A stretch of 64,000 bases of DNA from Kitasatospora arboriphila (GTDB lineage Bacteria > Actinomycetota > Actinomycetes > Mycobacteriales > Mycobacteriaceae): positions 62,001-126,000 of the forward strand of contig NZ_JNYV01000007.1 of NCBI RefSeq assembly GCF_000717275.1. Direction: 5' to 3'. Shown here piece after piece: positions 20,193 through 29,357 of the stretch; position 1 is the first letter of the stretch; each line of letters starts with the position of its first letter. The notes beneath the pieces were generated by a model. That model did not search any database, was not told the origin of the DNA, and worked only from the letters and a program-made list of their open reading frames with translations. The position numbers and the translations under genes are program-made.

Positions 20193-21368
20193 CTAGTCGA
20201 TCGCTTGGTCGGTGCGACCGGCCGCTGCGGAGAACTGCGTGAGTGCGCGTGAGTAGACGGCGTCATGCATCGCCGAAATGGTTTGCCGCTCAGACTCTCT
20301 GGCGGATCTACTGGCTGCCGGTGTGCTGTCTCGTTCGGCGTGCGTGACCCTCAAGGCCTCGGTCAGGCTGGTGGGATCAAATCGGCCCAGTCCGAAACCG
20401 TATGTTCGACATGGCTTTTGGTCGGCGAAATAGCCGCAGTCCGGGACGATGACTGCCGTGCCGAGGTCATGGCACGCTTCCAGCCATCCCGAATGTGTTC
20501 CGAACCGGTACGAGAGCACCGAGACATCGATCTCGGTGAGGTAGCGCCAGAGTTCGTGATCGTCGAAGCGCTTGTGGATGCGGAGATCGATGCCGTGTTC
20601 TGCCGAGTAATCGACAAGGGTCGCCGCGAGTTCCGCGGAACGTTGGTTGCCACCAGGATCGAGGACATGGGCGTCGAGGTCCACCCGCACTCGGGTGTTC
20701 GGTAGATCGGCCGCGGTTGCCACGACGGTGTCCAGTATCGCGAGCGGGTCGAGGTTGGCCCGAAGGCTCTTCGCATGGATGCCGATGACGAACTCGGGCC
20801 TGTCCTCACGAGGCCGGCCGATCAAGGGGAGAGGGGCCACGTGCGGGTGGGGGATGACGGTTGCCTCGACCCCCCAACGGCGGAGGATCTCTGCGGCCGC
20901 ACCGGTGGTGAGTGTGATGACCTCGTCGGCTCCGGGCACCAGCACTCCCAGCTGGTCCAAGTGCTGCGTGTTGTCCGCGAAGTGGGGGTTGTGCAGGTCG
21001 TGGGCGGTGAACACCAGTGGTTTGTCGTGATGGTGCAGCACATCGATGACCTCTCGGAGAAGGTCGACGGGGATCGCGTCGAATCCGAAGTGAAGGTGCA
21101 TGAGGTCGAAGTCGTTGATGTGACCGCGTAACCAGGCGGGTTCGAGCCAGCGTGGTGGCCACCACGGATCGTTGCTGTCGGCGCCTTCGGGCACCGGATC
21201 GGAGAGCCTGGTCACGCGGGAATCGCCGGCGTCGAGATGGGTGACATACCGGTGCGCGGTGGGCACCGAGGCAATGGTGATCAAGTCGATGATTCTTCCG
21301 TCCGCAATTCGGATACCCGGGTGTGGAGACCCCGGCCCGACTGTTCGAGAGGAGATGCGTCCTGACAT
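20193..21368 (-). CDS. Glycosyltransferase, GT4/GT-B-like
   Basis: The roughly 391-residue protein has a Rossmann-type N-terminal half (LITIASVPTAHRYVTHL, FDLMHLHFGFD, KPLVFTAHDLHNPHF) and a C-terminal half with FVIGIHAKSLRANLDP and DVSVLSYRFGTHSGWLEACHDLGTAVIVPD. This order fits a GT-B enzyme that uses a nucleotide-sugar donor in the cytoplasm. The start is uncertain: ATG 21368 is preceded by GATAGT, a possible -10 for a leaderless mRNA. A TTG at residue 30 preceded by GGAAGA would remove a poorly conserved N-terminus. It diverges from the WcbI gene, and the three genes there probably work with it. Confidence 0.8.
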   Translation of the reverse strand: MSGRISSRTVGPGSPHPGIRIADGRIIDLITIASVPTAHRYVTHLDAGDSRVTRLSDPVPEGADSNDPWWPPRWLEPAWLRGHINDFDLMHLHFGFDAIPVDLLREVIDVLHHHDKPLVFTAHDLHNPHFADNTQHLDQLGVLVPGADEVITLTTGAAAEILRRWGVEATVIPHPHVAPLPLIGRPREDRPEFVIGIHAKSLRANLDPLAILDTVVATAADLPNTRVRVDLDAHVLDPGGNQRSAELAATLVDYSAEHGIDLRIHKRFDDHELWRYLTEIDVSVLSYRFGTHSGWLEACHDLGTAVIVPDCGYFADQKPCRTYGFGLGRFDPTSLTEALRVTHAERDSTPAASRSARESERQTISAMHDAVYSRALTQFSAAAGRTDQAID

Positions 21369-21432
21369 CAACGTACTATCGCGGCGCCCGGTCCAGACGC
21401 AGGGTCGGACCGCGGTGAGCAGAAGGGCAGAG

Positions 21433-22353
21433 GTGGACGGACGTACCCGGCACTACGGCGAGTTCTATGGTGTCGCCGACAACGAGACGATCGACGATCG
21501 GCAAATTCTGGTCGTGTGGGGCAACTGTCAGGCCGAAGCGATGAGGGTCGTTCTGTCGGGATCACCTGACCTCGCGTACCGAACGATCCGGGTACCGCCG
21601 GTGCACGAACTCGAGTCCTCCGACATCCCGCAAGTCGAATCGCTCATCCGCGAGGCCGCGGTCATCGTTTCGCAGCCGGTGCGCGGCGGATATCGCGGGC
21701 TGCCGATCGGCGGTCCGGACCTTGCCGAGATGGCGCCGTCGGCGAAGCGCATCACGTGGCCGGTGATCCGCTACGGTGGGCTGTTCCCGTTCCAGGTCAT
21801 CGTTCGGCATCCTGCGAGCCCAGCTGCGGTTCCGCCCGGCGTTCCGTATCACGACCTGAGAACCATTCTTGCGGCACGGGACGGCCGAAAGTCATTTGAT
21901 GACTGGGATGTTGCTGTCGCACCCGAGAACATTCTCGAGGCAGCCCGATGGAGTGTCGAGCAACTGGCTGCCCGTGAGAGCCGACAATGCGACGTCACGG
22001 TCTCCGATGTTCTGCTCGGACTCGGAGCGGACGCCGCACACACGATCAATCACCCGGGCAATCAGGTGCTTCTCGCCCTTGGCAGCCGTATCTTGGGTGA
22101 GCTCGGCGCATCTGTGCCCGAGGCACCCGCGCGAGAGCTGCTGGGCAATACTCGAGCGCCGCTGGAACAGCGGGTGATCGACGCTCTGGGCCTCAGTGCT
22201 GCCGCGCGGCTTTCGTGGCGTGTGGATGGAGAATCGCTGAGCGAAGAAGAAGTCCACGAACGGCAAATTCGTTGGTACGGCGATAATCCCGCGTATATCG
22301 ACGCAGCGCTCGACCGCTACCGTGAACTCATGTCGATCTTGGGCTTGTCATGA
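21433..22353 (+). CDS. WcbI-family polysaccharide biosynthesis protein
   Basis: A 306-residue protein with the WcbI signature LVVWGNCQAEAMR (Cys32) followed by VIVSQPVRGGYRGLPIG and ITWPVIRYGGLFPFQ. WcbI of Burkholderia is needed for capsule production and binds CoA, and family members are regarded as putative acetyltransferases. GTG 21433 is chosen because AGAAGGG lies 5 nt before it and the following residues match the usual N-terminus; an ATG at 21355 is possible but lies in the divergent promoter area. The stop overlaps the next glycosyltransferase start (ATGA). Confidence 0.8.
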   Translation: MDGRTRHYGEFYGVADNETIDDRQILVVWGNCQAEAMRVVLSGSPDLAYRTIRVPPVHELESSDIPQVESLIREAAVIVSQPVRGGYRGLPIGGPDLAEMAPSAKRITWPVIRYGGLFPFQVIVRHPASPAAVPPGVPYHDLRTILAARDGRKSFDDWDVAVAPENILEAARWSVEQLAARESRQCDVTVSDVLLGLGADAAHTINHPGNQVLLALGSRILGELGASVPEAPARELLGNTRAPLEQRVIDALGLSAAARLSWRVDGESLSEEEVHERQIRWYGDNPAYIDAALDRYRELMSILGLS

Positions 22354-23360
22354 GAGGAGCGATCGGTCACCTCGCCGTGGGACCTCAGACACATGGGGTT
22401 GTTCGCTATGCGCACTCGGTGTTCGAGGCAGCGATGGCAGTAGGCGCCGACCATCGGCTCCACCACGTGCACGGGCCGGTTTCCGAGTTCCGAGAAATCC
22501 TCGAGGACTGCGCGCTTGTGCATCTTCACGTCACCGATCGCCTGTTCGGACGGACGCCGGCCGAGGCACGAAGGGGTGTGTTGTCGATCATCGAGAGCCT
22601 GCGTCGGCCCGTGTCGGTCACCCTGCACGACCTTCCGCAGCCTTCCGACGGCGCGGCCATGTCTGCTCGTGTCGAGTTCTATCGGGCTGTCGCGCGAGTT
22701 GCATCGGGCGTGATCGTGTCGAGCCGTCACGAAGCGGACCTGTTTGCCCAGTTCGTCGATGGTGCGGTGACGGTTGAGGTGGTACCGCTCATGATCGACG
22801 ACGTCCGCGCTGAAAAGCTTTCTGGAACAGATGAACTGACGGTAGGCGTCCTAGGATTTCTCTACCCGGGTAAAGGCCATATGGAAACGCTGCAGGCGAT
22901 GGCGGGACTCGACCCTTCGGTCGCCTTCGTTGCCCTCGGAGGTCCGTCCGCCGGCCACGAGAACCTCGCCGACGAGTTGGGCAAGGTTGCCGCAGACATG
23001 GGGCGGCGCTGCGAGGTCACCGGGTTCTTGTCCGATGGTGAACTGCGACGAAGGTCTGCCGAGATCACCGTGCCAGTGGCCTACCACCGGCACATGTCCG
23101 CGTCGGGTTCGATCAACGCCTGGATCTCGGCGGGCCGACGGCCGTTGGTACCGCACACCGCCTACACCGAAGAGCTGGCAGCACGGTCTCCGGGCGTGGT
23201 TGCCGTCCACCCCAATGACGATGATTCGCTGCGCATTGCGATCGAGGATGGCCTGGCAGATCCGGACGCCACTTGGATCGATGCCTCGACGGTGCCATCC
23301 CCGACGCCGGCGGACGTTGCCACCAGCTACGAACGACTTCTCCGGCGGTGGAGCGCATGA
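22350..23360 (+). CDS. Glycosyltransferase, GT4-like
   Basis: A 336-residue predicted GT-B glycosyltransferase. Recognisable parts are LVHLHVTDRLFGRTP, RPVSVTLHDLPQPSDG, GVIVSSRHEADLF, and in the second half VGVLGFLYPGKGHMETL, then a C-terminal region where SASGSINAWISAGRRPLVP replaces the usual E-x7-E donor motif. It is translationally coupled to WcbI upstream and to the GT2 gene downstream by 4-bp overlaps, so the three products probably act on the same glycan. Donor and acceptor are unknown. Confidence 0.78.
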   Translation: MRGAIGHLAVGPQTHGVVRYAHSVFEAAMAVGADHRLHHVHGPVSEFREILEDCALVHLHVTDRLFGRTPAEARRGVLSIIESLRRPVSVTLHDLPQPSDGAAMSARVEFYRAVARVASGVIVSSRHEADLFAQFVDGAVTVEVVPLMIDDVRAEKLSGTDELTVGVLGFLYPGKGHMETLQAMAGLDPSVAFVALGGPSAGHENLADELGKVAADMGRRCEVTGFLSDGELRRRSAEITVPVAYHRHMSASGSINAWISAGRRPLVPHTAYTEELAARSPGVVAVHPNDDDSLRIAIEDGLADPDATWIDASTVPSPTPADVATSYERLLRRWSA

Positions 23361-24733
23361 GCTTGATCGAGTTGCCCGACGGACGCATGATCCTGCCGGA
23401 CAACCGGTGGGACCTCGTCGAGAACTCGCCGGGAACACCGTTGGTGAGCGTCGTGATCCCGTACTACAACCAGCAACGCCAGCTGAATCTCGTACTAGAG
23501 GCGTTGACGGCGCAGACCTATCCGCAGGATCGGATAGAGGTGGTGATCGCAGACGACGGGTCCGCGCAGCCTCCCGACCTCGCCGAGTGGACCACACGGC
23601 TGTCGGTGTCAGTGGTCAGCCAGGAGGACAGAGGGTTTCGTGCCGCGGCGGCTCGCAATCTCGGCGCGTCGACATCCAAGGGATCGATCCTGTGCTTCCT
23701 TGATGCCGATACGGTCCCCGGCCCCGACTACATTCGTCGGGCTGTTCGATTGCCCACGGTGGCCCCGGACACCGTCGTCGTCGGCAGACGCAAACACGCA
23801 GACCTGTCGCGGGTGGATGCGGGATCGGTGAGCAAGTGGTTGACGGACAACGCGCACACCGGACAAGCGCACGCCCACGAACCGCAATGGTTGGTGGACG
23901 GGTACAAACGGACCCGGAACCTTCTGACGCCCGGCTGGGACGGGTACAAGTACATGCTCAGTGCTGTAATGACTTGCAGTCGTAGCCTTTTCGACGACGT
24001 CGGCGGTTTCGACGAGTCGTTTGTGCAGTACGGGGGAGAAGACTGGGAGTTCGCGAATCGAGCCTTCATGATGGGCGCGGTCTTCGCGCACGAAGGGGCA
24101 GCGCTCGCCTGGCACGACGGACCCGATTGGGGTGCGCGTTCAGTGCCGGATCGCCTGTCGGAAAAAAACATTGAAGCGCTGGCCCTCGCGCCCTTGGTCA
24201 CCGATCCTGCGGCAAGGAGCGCTGGCCTGCGGTACCGGATCCCCGACGTGGCCGTGTTGATCGACACCGGCGATCACTCAGCGGTGTCGTTGTTGCAAAC
24301 CGTTTCTGGTGCGCTCAGGTGCGCCGACAGCGCGGTGTGGTTGACCGGACCCCGCTCCGATGTTCTGTTGCGCGAGATGGGGATTCACGACTCGCGTGTC
24401 CTCATCGGCGCACCGGACTCGGCGGTGTTGAGCCGGTGCCGTTTCGTCGTCGACATCAGAGGGCGCGTCACCTTCTCCACTGACAGCATCGCGCGGCTTG
24501 CTGCCGAGGTGACGCCCGGTGAGGCCGGGCAGGTGAATGTCGGGTTCGATACGGGGGTTTCGGCGTCGGTCTCGTTGTGGTCGTCGCGTGCCCTGCACAG
24601 GTCGCGGCGGTGGTCGGAGGAAACTGGACGGTGCCGCGAGGAGCTGATCGAGACATTGTTCGGTGTGCGACACGTCGACTCCGGAAGTGTCGGAATCGTT
24701 GTCGCCGAGGAAGACCCATTGTTGAGTTGGTGA
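23357..24733 (+). CDS. Glycosyltransferase family 2 with extra C-terminal domain
   Basis: The first roughly 280 residues of 458 are a GT-A fold: VSVVIPYYNQQRQL, IADDGSAQPPDL, a DxD metal site in CFLDADTVPGPDY, and GGFDESFVQYGGEDWEFANR, which matches the galactosyltransferase-type acceptor/catalytic segment. The remaining roughly 170 residues contain a second alpha/beta region (VAVLIDTGDHSAVSLL onward) that I cannot assign. ATG 23357 overlaps the preceding stop. No membrane helix is seen, so the enzyme is probably cytoplasmic and acts before export of the glycan. Confidence 0.85.
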   Translation: MSLIELPDGRMILPDNRWDLVENSPGTPLVSVVIPYYNQQRQLNLVLEALTAQTYPQDRIEVVIADDGSAQPPDLAEWTTRLSVSVVSQEDRGFRAAAARNLGASTSKGSILCFLDADTVPGPDYIRRAVRLPTVAPDTVVVGRRKHADLSRVDAGSVSKWLTDNAHTGQAHAHEPQWLVDGYKRTRNLLTPGWDGYKYMLSAVMTCSRSLFDDVGGFDESFVQYGGEDWEFANRAFMMGAVFAHEGAALAWHDGPDWGARSVPDRLSEKNIEALALAPLVTDPAARSAGLRYRIPDVAVLIDTGDHSAVSLLQTVSGALRCADSAVWLTGPRSDVLLREMGIHDSRVLIGAPDSAVLSRCRFVVDIRGRVTFSTDSIARLAAEVTPGEAGQVNVGFDTGVSASVSLWSSRALHRSRRWSEETGRCREELIETLFGVRHVDSGSVGIVVAEEDPLLSW

Positions 24734-24779
24734 TCCGGAACGGAAGGTCACACTCGTTCGTGATCGGAGTGAATAGCGG

Positions 24780-25736
24780 TCACGGGAGCAGAATCACCTT
24801 GCCCGCTGCGTGACCACCAGCAAGGTGGCGATGGGCCTCGGCGGCTTGTTCGAGTGGGTAGGTCCGGTCGATCTCGACCCGAAGGCCTCCGTCTCCGGCG
24901 AACCTGGCGAGGTCGGCGCGTGCGGCGTCGCGAATCTTCGTACCAGGGTCTGCACCCGGCCCGTTCCCGAGAAGTTTGATCCCGGTCCCGTCGGTCTTAC
25001 CGAAGCCGGCGATGGTCGCGATCCGGCTTTGATCGGACAGCAACTCGAGCGATACCGATATGGCTTCGTCGGTGCCGACCGTGTCGATGACTGCGTCGAG
25101 CCCCCCTGGCGCGAGGGAGCGAACGCGGTCGGCGAGACCCGAACCGTACAGAACGGGCGTGGCACCGAATGCGGTCAGGACGTCGTGCCTGCGACTGCTG
25201 GCCGTGGCGATCACAGTGGCCCCTCGCACCACGGCGAGTTGCACGGCGCTCAGCCCGACGCCGCCTGCACCACCGTGGATCAACAGGGTCTCGCCTGCCA
25301 CGAGGTGAACTGTTTCGAGTAGATGCACCGCGGTCGCGCCGACGAGCATCAGACCTGCCGCCTGCTCGAAGGGGACATTGGCGGGCTTGGCCACCACATT
25401 CGAAGCCGACGTCAACACTTGTTCTGCGTACCCGCCCTTCACCCGGAAGGCGATCACCTCGTCGCCCACGGACAACGGACCCGAGATACCCGTGGCGCCA
25501 GGGCTGATGGCGGCGACAACTCCGGATACCTCCATGCCCAATGGCATCGGAAGCTTGCCCGGGTCGGTACCGAATGCTCCGCTGTAGACCTTGTGGTCGA
25601 TGGGATTGGTGCCCGCCGCCTTGACGTCGATCAGAACGTCTCCCGGTCCGGGGGTTCGGAGATCGAGGTCGACAACCTCCAGGACCTCAGGTCCGCCGTA
25701 CGCATTTGCGACAACAGCTTTTGTCATGGGCGACAT
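24780..25736 (-). CDS. Zinc-independent quinone oxidoreductase (MDR family)
   Basis: A 318-residue NADPH:quinone reductase-like protein. The GroES-like half shows AYGGPEVLEVVDLDLRTPGPGDVLI and GTNPIDHKVYSG; the nucleotide fold shows LLIHGGAGGVGLSAVQLAV. The zinc cysteines of alcohol dehydrogenases are absent. Two starts are possible: ATG 25736, with TGGA 6 nt upstream, and ATG 25727, which gives the common MTKAVVANAYGG beginning. The physiological substrate is not predictable. Confidence 0.88.
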   Translation of the reverse strand: MSPMTKAVVANAYGGPEVLEVVDLDLRTPGPGDVLIDVKAAGTNPIDHKVYSGAFGTDPGKLPMPLGMEVSGVVAAISPGATGISGPLSVGDEVIAFRVKGGYAEQVLTSASNVVAKPANVPFEQAAGLMLVGATAVHLLETVHLVAGETLLIHGGAGGVGLSAVQLAVVRGATVIATASSRRHDVLTAFGATPVLYGSGLADRVRSLAPGGLDAVIDTVGTDEAISVSLELLSDQSRIATIAGFGKTDGTGIKLLGNGPGADPGTKIRDAARADLARFAGDGGLRVEIDRTYPLEQAAEAHRHLAGGHAAGKVILLP

Positions 25737-25810
25737 CGTAGATCCAGGATTGAGGACCGCAAGCGGCGACAACCGTCGCCCGTCGGGCTCAGGCCCTTTG
25801 GTACGGCCGC

Positions 25811-26425
25811 TCAACCCTCGGCGGTGGCGATGTGTTCAGCGACACGAGTCAACGTGGAGCGAAGGCGGTCCGCGGCGGCGATTGCGGCGAGCGCAGTGCG
25901 CTGTGACGGGTGGGGTGTGGACACCAGGCGATAGAGGCCCGGCAACTCACCCGCCCACAACGCGCGGGTGAGTCCGTGCAACGCGGGCCTTCCTACGGCC
26001 ACAACTATCTCAAGCGCGGGGAGCTGGTCCATCACAGCGATCAACAAGGGCCGTGCGGCATCGATGTCGGCGAAAGTGGTTGCCCGAGTGGCCGATACCC
26101 AAGGAACGACGTTCCATTTGACACATGCAGATCGGGCCAAGCCGACCTCAGTCATCATCGAACGCATGGTGCGGTTTGAGCGATCAGCGTTGTCCAAAGA
26201 GCAAAATGCTGCCGCGCCCATCTCAGCAGTGGCAGGGGCAGGGGACTCCATCAAAATCAGGACTCGCGCTGATGCTCCCGCGTCATCGGGATCGAACCAC
26301 GGGACCACTGGACTGCCGGGGCCTTCGCGCCACTGCCTCACCATTGCGTTCAACGTCGCAACATGTGGATGTTCGAGCCGCGCGCTCTTTGACTCGAACT
26401 GGGGTGAAGAAGGGGTAGCAGCCAT
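25811..26425 (-). CDS. Uracil-DNA glycosylase-superfamily protein
   Basis: About 204 residues from ATG 26425. The order of motifs resembles the uracil-DNA glycosylase fold: a motif-1-like VLILMESPAPATAEMG, then VKWNVVPW, VVAVGRPALHGL and a motif-2-like STPHPSQR containing the conserved His. The motif-1 acid/Gly-Gln of family 1 is not present, so this is a divergent member. A role in base excision repair is inferred from fold only. The start is uncertain; a longer frame to 26524 exists but its extra residues look non-coding. Confidence 0.7.
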   Translation of the reverse strand: MAATPSSPQFESKSARLEHPHVATLNAMVRQWREGPGSPVVPWFDPDDAGASARVLILMESPAPATAEMGAAAFCSLDNADRSNRTMRSMMTEVGLARSACVKWNVVPWVSATRATTFADIDAARPLLIAVMDQLPALEIVVAVGRPALHGLTRALWAGELPGLYRLVSTPHPSQRTALAAIAAADRLRSTLTRVAEHIATAEG

Positions 26426-26964
26426 GCCACCATCATGGCCCGCGAACAATCGGACTGGCCGTGCCGGAGAAGTGGTCCGCCCGAGCCGTGGGCCCGGTTG
26501 GGGGACATCATGCTCTAAATCCAATTAGCGCGAACGACATCAGCCTCGCCAGCCGGATGGATGCGAACCGAGCTGAGGAGGGCAACGCAGTTGCGGAGCG
26601 ACAACAAACCCCCGGCCGTGGTGATGGCCGGCCGTCATCAACACATGCGGCGCCATACGAAGACGCCTGGCGTTATCAGGCTGCTGATGCAAACATCTCA
26701 CGTCATCGACTAGGTATTCGGGTCGTGACGAAGTTTGCACAGAAGGGACACGCCAGGCCGTCCCGCGAGGTGACAAACTGGTGTCACTCATCGTTGGAGT
26801 CGCGGGACTAGATGCGGCGGTCGACGGCGACACATTGTTCTCGACGATGACCCGTCGACCGGCGGCCCGCGGACGGGGAGCCTGGGCTGCGAAATTCGTA
26901 TTGGTTTCCGCTCGAAGTGCATTAAAGCCTCAACATCGCGCCCGACACCGGCAACACCCGAGCG
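26426..26964. other. 539-bp stretch without a convincing gene
   Basis: Open frames here are short, mutually overlapping and show no family features. Composition is somewhat less GC-rich than the surroundings. The one clear element is the palindrome at 26770-26787. Decayed coding sequence cannot be excluded, given the damaged regulator gene next to it. Confidence 0.6.
26770..26787. promoter_or_regulatory. Operator-like palindrome GTGACA-N6-TGTCAC
   Basis: A perfect 6-bp inverted repeat separated by six bases lies in the gene-free stretch. Its size fits a dimeric repressor site, but no intact regulator or obvious promoter adjoins it, so this may be a relic. Confidence 0.3.
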
Positions 26965-27752
26965 CTACGACGAAGGTGTCATGTCGAGTCTGTCGGCTGG
27001 TACCCGTTCGATACGCGTCCACCCTTTCCATCCTCGTTTCTCGAGATTCGCAAAAATGGCTTTCATGACCGGCGCAGCATCAAAAGTGGTGGCGTCCAAC
27101 AGATTGATGAAGGGGTCGTCGAGCCCGTCGACGTCGATCTCGCCTGCCTGCACAGCCGCGATCATCTGGCGCTCGATGATCTCGGCCGCCTCATCGACTC
27201 GCGGATCATCGACAGGCGTCGAACGCATTGCTCAGCAGCCTGTAGAGCCGCAAGGTATCCGGATCGTCCAGCTGCCTGTGCTTCGACACGATTACGTCGT
27301 CGATCTGGTCTGGTACTTGGGCTGCGATCATGATCCACGCGTCGCGTTCCATCTCGATGTAGCGTTCCTCGACGTCGAGACCGCGCAGCCGATCCAGATA
27401 ATCGACCACGCTCTGCGGGAGGGCCAAGTGATCCCCTGCGGCGAGTCGGGCCAGCCGTTTACGAGTGTCTTGTAGTCGGCGGATCTCGGCGCCGTAGCTT
27501 TTTATCGATCTCGCCAAGTCCCGCGGCGAACTCGTCCGACTCTGCGTCGAGTAACTCTTCAACCCGGGCAAGTGGCACACCTGCGTCGGCCAGAGTTCGG
27601 ATTCGGATCAGCCTGACAACCGCCGCTGCGTCATAGCTTCGATACCCGGAGTAGTCGCGCGCGGGCTCGGCCAGCAGCCCGATCTTGTGATAGTGCCGGA
27701 TGGCCCGCACAGTCACACCCGCGTAGGTGGCCAATTGACTGATGGTGAGCAT
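26965..27752 (-). pseudogene. MerR-family regulator, broken by two frameshifts
   Basis: Three consecutive frames together encode one MerR-type protein. The N-terminal DNA-binding domain (LTISQLATYAGVTVRAIRHYH onward) is in one frame. The middle part, EIRRLQDTRKRLARLAAGD to LRLYRLLSNAF, is in the second, and the C-terminal part, VDDPRVDEAAEIIERQM to RGWKGWTRIERV, is in the third. The first shift falls at or near a run of five A/T at 27499-27503, the second near 27220. Each break is repaired by removing one base. It lies 15 nt after the ABC permease gene and was presumably the exporter's regulator. Sequencing error is the main alternative to a true pseudogene. Confidence 0.8.
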
Positions 27753-27767
27753 GGGTCTCAGACTGCC

Positions 27768-28529
27768 TCAGCCGATCTTCCGCCGGTAGGTGATTGCCGC
27801 GAAACCGTATGCGATGACGAAGATACCGGCACACCACGCCACTGCGATCCACGTGTCCGAGGCCGCAGCCTGACCGGTCAGGAGTTCTCGGATCGCGTTG
27901 ACGATCGACGTCGCAGGCTGATTCTCCGCAAACCATCGCACCGGGCCGGGCATGGTCTCGGTGGGAACGAATGCTGAGCTGACGAAGGGCAGGAAGATGA
28001 GCGGGTAGGCGAACACGCTCGCCCCTTCCACCGATGACGCGGTGAGCCCGGGAATGACCGCAATCCAGGTCAGCGCAAGCGTGAACAACAGCAGGATCGC
28101 GACAACTCCAAGCCAGGCCAGCATCCCCGCGGCGGAACGAAATCCCATGAGCAGAGCCACCACAACGACGATCACCAACGAGATGATGTTGGAGACCAGT
28201 GAGGTCAGCACGTGTGCCCACAGCACCCCTGATCGCCCGATCGGCATCGAACGGAAACGCTCGAAGATGCTGCCCTGCACGTCCTGAAAGAGTCGGAATG
28301 CAGTGTAGGAGGTGCCAGAGGCGATCGTGATGAGCAGAATTCCGGGCAGCATGTAGTCGATGTATTCGACTGCGCCGGTGTCGATTGCACCCCCGAACAC
28401 GTAGACGAACATGAGCATCATGGCAATCGGCATGAGCGCGGTGGTGATGATGGTGTCCACACTGCGCGTGACGTGACGCAACGTGCGTCCGGTGAGGACA
28501 GCGGTGTCCCCTAAAGACTGAATGGCCAT
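27768..28529 (-). CDS. ABC-2 type exporter permease (DrrB-like)
   Basis: A 253-residue membrane protein with six predicted helices, in the order usual for ABC-2 permeases. It carries MLPGILLITIASGTSYTAF and a conserved FLPFVSSAFVPTETMPGPVRWFAENQPATS segment (key words FLPFVSSAFVP and NQP), which is typical of daunorubicin-resistance-type exporters. It starts 3 nt after the ATPase stop, so the two form one transporter. Substrate is unknown; drug or lipid efflux are the usual roles of this family. Confidence 0.9.
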   Translation of the reverse strand: MAIQSLGDTAVLTGRTLRHVTRSVDTIITTALMPIAMMLMFVYVFGGAIDTGAVEYIDYMLPGILLITIASGTSYTAFRLFQDVQGSIFERFRSMPIGRSGVLWAHVLTSLVSNIISLVIVVVVALLMGFRSAAGMLAWLGVVAILLLFTLALTWIAVIPGLTASSVEGASVFAYPLIFLPFVSSAFVPTETMPGPVRWFAENQPATSIVNAIRELLTGQAAASDTWIAVAWCAGIFVIAYGFAAITYRRKIG

Positions 28530-28532
28530 GAG

Positions 28533-29357
28533 TCAATCCTTGGTCATCGGTCGAGGCTCTGCGGCCCTCGCCATTTCTGACTTGTCACCGACGATGGCGA
28601 AGAACACGTCTTCGAGTGTCGGCTGCTTCTCCACGTACTCAACCTTTGTGGGAGGAAGGTGCTGTTTGAGGTCATCGAGTGAACCGTTCACGATGATCCG
28701 ACCACGATGGAGTATGGCGATCCTGTCCGCGAGATGCTCTGCCTCCTCCAGATACTGCGTGGTCAGCAAAACGGTTGTACCGCGCCCGGCGAGCTCTTTC
28801 ACGGTCTGCCACACCTCGACGCGCGCCTCAGGGTCAAGCCCGGTCGTCGGCTCGTCCAAGAAGATCACCGGCGGATCTCCGATGAGACTCATGGCAATGT
28901 CCAGACGACGGCGCATCCCACCTGAATATGTCGACACTCTTCGAGAAGCCGCGTCGGCCAGCGAAAATTGTTCCAGGAGGGCATCTGCGGTGGCCGAAGG
29001 GTCTGGTAGGTGCCGGAGCTTTGCAATGAGGACCAGGTTCTCCCGCGCGGTCAAGATCTCGTCCACCGCGGCGAATTGCCCGGTGAGGCTGATCGACTCA
29101 CGCACCTCGCCGGGATGTGTGGCGACGTCGAAACCATTGACGATGGCCGAACCTCCGTCGGGTCGCAGCAACGTCGACAAGATCTTCACGGCGGTGGTCT
29201 TGCCCGCCCCGTTCGAACCGAGAAGCGCGAAGATACTGCCTCGCGCCACGTCGAAATCTACGCCGCGAAGCACCTCGAGCTCACCGAACGACTTTCTGAG
29301 TCCCTCGACACGAACGGCCGGCTCACCATCACGTAGTTGGTTCACGGGTGGGTCCAC
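28533..29357 (-). CDS. ABC exporter ATP-binding protein (DrrA-like)
   Basis: A 274-residue ATPase with Walker A GSNGAGKTT, Q-loop LTGQ, signature YSGGMRRR, Walker B VIFLDEPTTGLDP and a modified switch region (LLTTQYLEEAE, with Gln where many ABC proteins have His). The C-terminal PTLEDVFFAIVG segment is characteristic of the DrrA subgroup. GTG 29357 is the longest start; GTG 29345 is an alternative, and neither has a good ribosome site. A MerR-type palindrome lies about 160 bp upstream. Confidence 0.9.
   Translation of the reverse strand: MDPPVNQLRDGEPAVRVEGLRKSFGELEVLRGVDFDVARGSIFALLGSNGAGKTTAVKILSTLLRPDGGSAIVNGFDVATHPGEVRESISLTGQFAAVDEILTARENLVLIAKLRHLPDPSATADALLEQFSLADAASRRVSTYSGGMRRRLDIAMSLIGDPPVIFLDEPTTGLDPEARVEVWQTVKELAGRGTTVLLTTQYLEEAEHLADRIAILHRGRIIVNGSLDDLKQHLPPTKVEYVEKQPTLEDVFFAIVGDKSEMARAAEPRPMTKD

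Noticed and set aside
26781-27068. 95-codon + strand frame next to the MerR remnant
   Set aside because: It overlaps the clearly recognisable regulator sequence on the other strand and begins inside the palindrome; no domain is visible.
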